NCBI GenBank assembly: GCA_030015575.1
Contig: JASDDO010000014.1
Location: forward strand, 163,031,911 to 163,095,910
Length of the DNA stretch: 64,000 nt
DNA from: Agapanthus africanus
Taxonomy: Eukaryota; Streptophyta; Magnoliopsida; Asparagales; Amaryllidaceae
Direction: 5' to 3'
Below, piece by piece: positions 60,380 to 64,000 of this stretch. The notes under the pieces were generated by a model. The model made no database searches. It saw only the letters and a program-made list of their open reading frames with translations, and had not been told where the DNA came from. Made by a program: the position numbers and the translations under genes. How positions within the stretch are numbered: position 1 is the first letter of the stretch; the number at the start of each line of letters is the position of its first letter.

Positions 60380-61607
60380 TCATACCACCCTTACAAAAAT
60401 TTTGTCCTCGAAATTTAAAATAAATGATAAGATATACAAACATAGGCGAAATTTATCATATTGCAAACTAACACATAAAGATTTACTAGAAATCCGTGGA
60501 CGAAGAAATTTGAAGGTATAAATATGTAAGAACAACATACAAAAGATAGGTCTAAATAGGTATAAGGCAGGAATAATTATAAGGGCAACTACATGTATAC
60601 GAGAATAGCAATAACGACAGTAACGAATAATGATATTCGAGGCGTACCCGATAAAATCGAAACTCAAATATGTGCACGTATAATTATATCAAAGGTAGCA
60701 CAACAGAAATAATAAGTGTAAAGCACAACCATAGATAATAGTAACCGTAGGCACAATACCCGAAAATAAAGTAACGACAATAAAATAGTGAAAGATTTGT
60801 AGGTAAGTTAAAACATTTTAGGATAACGCATCTGTCAAATAACTGCGAAAGCTCACATAGTGAAAATAAGGAACATGGAACAAAATATCCGCGGTGTAAT
60901 GTTGCGCTACAAAAATGAGGATAATAATAATGTATTTTAAATACCTAAAATGGAGTAATCAATAACACCCACTCTTTGATAAATTCAAAATAGTGAAAAC
61001 TAAATTTTGAATAATAATGTCCCCAAATATAGTTAGGGTAATAGAGAAAACACCAATATGAATAGGGCTAGCTAGGGAAGGGATTACAATGGAGTGTTGC
61101 TCATTCAAGGGTCGGAGTGTGGCGGCTTTAGGCTGAAGATCAAGAAGATTGGGATCGGGTCAGCACAGGAAGTAAGGGTGAGCCACAATGGACTACAAGG
61201 GAAAAAGTATGGGGAAAATAACGGTCGGTACAACATACGAATCAGAAGTTTGAAGGGTTAGCGAACTCGGTAATTTCACTAAAATTGTTCTTCTCCCAGA
61301 AGGATCTCAAACGGGGCATAGAAGAAGGATGAAGGTGGACCTCTAAAGATCGGGTGTGGTACTGGTTAATCTGAGTGAGAGTTAAGGCAATGTAAGGAGT
61401 AGGGGTAGACAGATCTCAGTAGGAAAATAATTGTATAGAAGAAATAATCAAGCAACAAGTGAACTAAGAAAATCGAAAAATTAGCGAACTCAACAATTGA
61501 TTTTATTCCAGAAGATTTTAAACAAAGCATTCTCAAAGACGAAAGGTGGCACTAAACTATACACAGATTTATTTGGCCAGATAAGGCAACATCTAAAAAA
61601 AATCCCG
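60380..61607 (-). other. element B 3' internal non-coding region
   Basis: The polypurine tract AAGGGTGGTATGA (rc of 60380-60392) adjoins the LTR. The rest parallels 55081-56286 of element A, with substitutions and indels. No ORF. Confidence 0.75.
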
Positions 61608-62045
61608 TCAGTCGCGGTTTTGGAGATTCAGCAGGTTGCGGTAGGCTCGCTCGCTCAGGTAGGGACGTCCATTTACATAGCGCCTCGCAGGGATCGCCAT
61701 TGGGAGTTCTTCCACAGCAGGGTCTTGATCTTCTGGTCCTTCTTCTTCGGATGGGGCTTCTTCATCGAGGTCCGATTCCATGTGATTTTTCTCCACCGGA
61801 TTTTCTTCTATCGGGTCTTCATCGGGATCTTCCTCTATCGGGATCTCTTCAGCCCCTTCCTCTTCGTCGGAATCGCCTATCATGTCAAACTATGGGGCGG
61901 CTACTCTTTCGTCCTCTGAATCGTTGTTCCCGAAAATGGCCTGGGGATCGTTGATCTCATCATCAGAACTCATCAACGTGCAGTCTAAGGAAATGCATGA
62001 CTGTGCATCCTCATCTAGATGTGGCGCTGCTCCAGGGTGGGCCAT
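61608..62045 (-). pseudogene. element B ORF2: acidic protein, one nonsense codon
   Basis: Same start (MAHPGAAPHLDEDAQSC) and same C-terminal tail (IPARRYVNGRPYLSERAYRN) as element A ORF2. The acidic middle is shorter. An in-frame TAG at 61892-61890 replaces a Glu codon of A. A pyrimidine tract and TTTTCAG precede the ATG here too. Confidence 0.8.
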
Positions 62046-62426
62046 GGCCTGAAAAGAAAGAGTCACGATTAGACAGTGGAGTACATTAAGAAAATAGCTC
62101 AGGATACGAAGTATAGAGAGATATACGGTGGCAGGAACTGAAAAATCAGGATAAAAGTGCTGTGATAGTGAATAGTATGAATAAGGGAAATGACAAGAGA
62201 ATGATACATATATTATGATTCAAGGTTTTATTACATTCAACTAAAAGTTTGACGGATACAAGATTTCAACGGAAAGAAATATTTATAAGAAGATGACAAC
62301 ATTATTACTGAAATTGGAAAACATGAAAATTCTTCTTTGACTACTAGAACGTTGCATTCTCGTCACGTGAGTTGAATCCTGCGCTGGGTCCGTCTTATCC
62401 TCGATGTTTGAACTACGCAATAATCC

Positions 62427-62840
62427 TCACTTGGCAGAAGTGGGGAGTGTGGACGAGTCTCCTCCTTGTAGTTCTTTCCTTTCTGGGCAACCGTTGATGA
62501 GATTTTTGTTGGACCCGCATATCAGACATTTCCCTTAGGCGAGGCGACAAACCCTCTGAAGGTGTCCTGGCTTCATACAGTACCCACAACATGGGGTCTT
62601 CTGCTGCTTCTGTCATGGGGAAACAAATTGGCGCTTCATCTTCTTCTCTTTTCCTCGTCTAACAGGGATCCCTTTATGATTGGAGACAACCGCTAGTGCC
62701 TGATTCACCTGTCTTCTCAGTCCTTCAGCCAACAAGTCGTTTGTTCGCTCCTGGGCTTCCTTTAGACCTTGCAGTACACTCAGAATCTCAATGGTCTGAT
62801 TCTGGAGAGCGGATATAGATGAAGAGTCGTTGGAAGACAT
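62427..62840 (-). pseudogene. element B ORF1: gag-like protein, two nonsense codons and one lost zinc ligand
   Basis: 414 bp, the same length as A ORF1, with no indels between them. Stops at 62615-62613 (TGA) and 62537-62535 (TAA). The first knuckle keeps C-x2-C-x4-H-x4-C. In the second knuckle the His has become Asn (CLICGSNKNLINGC). This copy cannot make the protein. Confidence 0.85.
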
Positions 62841-63166
62841 GATCCTGAAACAACAATTTTTGAGGATGATATAAGTCACAAGCTATACGAATCAAAATAT
62901 AATATGGACAGGACAAAGATTCAAGAGTATCAGATGTGATGAAATTCATTACAAGTGGAAAATCAACTGTATGACTTAAACAGAGTACGGTAGTGCAATT
63001 GCAACCACGTAACCTTGCCAAGTCACCCGAAACCCTAGCGAATAGATAGCTGAACACACGATGCGAATATGGATCAAGAATATCAAGTTTACAGTCTAGA
63101 CTGAGGGACGTCTTAGATTGTCAAGCTTTACACGGAAAACTGCAATCCCGATCGAAGCAAAACCTG
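62841..63166 (-). other. element B untranslated leader between primer site and ORF1
   Basis: It matches 53479-53813 of element A. It ends in TTGTTTCAG before GATCATG. No ORF. Confidence 0.7.
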
Positions 63167-63179
63167 GGCTCTGATACCA
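63167..63179 (-). other. element B primer binding site (initiator Met tRNA)
   Basis: TGGTATCAGAGCC on the minus strand, nine bases from the LTR end at 63189, the same spacing as in element A. Confidence 0.9.
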
Positions 63180-63188
63180 ACTAAACCA

Positions 63189-64000
63189 TGTCACGCCCCG
63201 CTTCCCAAAATACGGAATACGAGAGGTTGACAAGGCCAGCATGCTCCTACGGTCAAGGAAATGTCATGCCGTAGTCACACTTCGGCTTCTAGTTTTTCAT
63301 GGTAAACAGTATATGATGCGCAGGTAATGAGAAATGCAGTAACGGAATGAAACAATGTAAAGAACTGACCTGAGGGGGAACAAACGAATGTAACTCTGGA
63401 TAGCAAGTCGAGGTGTCTGTGATACACGTCTAGTTCTGGTCCAGGCTAAATCTTCTCCTCACACTGAGCATGCATACTCAGGTCGTCAGAGCGACACAAT
63501 AGCAATATAATATATAAAATCATGTGACAATTCTAATAGTGATAATAGATATATATAACAGTAGATCAATGGCAGTATAGGTATTAACATGCAGTAATCA
63601 ATGCCGCGGAACAGTAAAAGCAGTAGAATGATATGCCACGTATGTCAACACAGTAAGTAAGGTATATCAATGCCAGTATCCCTATCAGTCTCTAAGTCTC
63701 ACTGTACAGGTCACTGATCCTATCGTCAGTCCAAGTGTGAGAGTCAACCACTCGTGAGTGTCCTCCACCCAAGGGTAGAACCCAAGGGCAAGGGACCACG
63801 GGCCCAACATGTATATCACGGTAATAATCATGTACCCTGTAAATCTCTATATATCTCCCTAAATATATAAGCCGGCATGGGACTCCCGAGATTCTGTTGA
63901 ACTCACACTCAAACTACCCCACACCCCGTGGTCTACATCAAACGCTAACCATAACCCTAACTACCAATCGGTCCGTGACAAGTCTGCGCGAGAACTGGAG
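63189..64000 (-). repeat. element B 5' LTR, partial, runs off the right edge
   Basis: Starts TGTCACGCCCCGCTTCCC. It matches the 3' LTR pieces at 44822-44931 and 48065-48770, and is uninterrupted at the point where LTR C entered the other copy. Confidence 0.92.

Larger units (their letters stand above)
44822..64000 (-). mobile_element. element B: non-autonomous gypsy-type LTR element, host to two later insertions, runs off the right edge
   Basis: On the minus strand: 5' LTR from beyond 64000 to 63189, primer site 63179-63167, ORF1 62840-62427, ORF2 62045-61608, polypurine tract just right of 60379, 3' LTR 60379-44822 with insertions C and A. Without the insertions the 3' LTR is about 3.6 kb. 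The two LTRs are very alike where they can be compared (44822-44931 and 48065 onward against 63189 onward). Five bases before it are ATGGG (44817-44821); the matching duplication would be past the right edge. No pol is present. Confidence 0.85.

Overview
The window is nuclear DNA of a flowering plant. It carries one intact spliced host gene for a plant PP2A catalytic subunit with GT-AG introns, a fragment of a second host gene, and dense nested LTR retrotransposons plus a CACTA transposon. The species cannot be fixed from sequence alone. The PP2A N-terminus looks more monocot-like than eudicot-like to me, but that is only an impression.

Left block, 1-24176, is a nest of transposons. A worn gypsy-type LTR (23095-24176) holds a second LTR (20263-23094). 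That LTR is broken by a Ty1/copia retrotransposon on the minus strand (9331-20262). The copia is itself broken twice: by a 1.6-kb solo LTR (11056-12651, 5-bp duplication ATACC) inside its RNase H, and by a CACTA element (1-9330, running off the left edge) inside its 3' LTR. The CACTA element encodes a TNP2-type transposase and a second multi-exon gene, both with stop codons. Its 5' end carries 590-bp palindromic tandem repeats, a telomere-like tract and hairpins near the terminus.

Middle block, 24177-40748, is the host region. The PP2A catalytic subunit gene (24483-37276, plus strand, six exons, 306 residues) is intact although intron 1 is 7.9 kb and contains a solo-LTR-like insertion, intron 2 contains a hAT-type MITE, and an LTR ends 306 bp before the start codon. 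Facing it on the minus strand are exons for the C-terminal end of a NOL9/Grc3-like polynucleotide 5'-kinase (38070-40233). Its kinase exons are not in the window.

Right block, 40749-64000, is a second nest made mostly of one family of large-LTR, gypsy-type, non-autonomous elements. LTR H (40749-44821) contains a 1.3-kb tandem duplication and is broken by element B (from 44822, minus strand, past the right edge). The left LTR of B is interrupted by a solo LTR (C, 44932-48064) and by a complete element A (50455-59256, plus strand, 5-bp duplication GAGAT). A and B have 3-3.6-kb LTRs, no pol, and two small ORFs: a coiled-coil protein with two CCHC zinc knuckles, and a very acidic protein with a conserved C-terminal tail. 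Both ORFs are intact in A and broken in B. Across A, B, E and H the LTRs keep a palindrome, a hairpin whose arms change together, and a splice-donor-like site. This small element family is the least familiar thing in the window.
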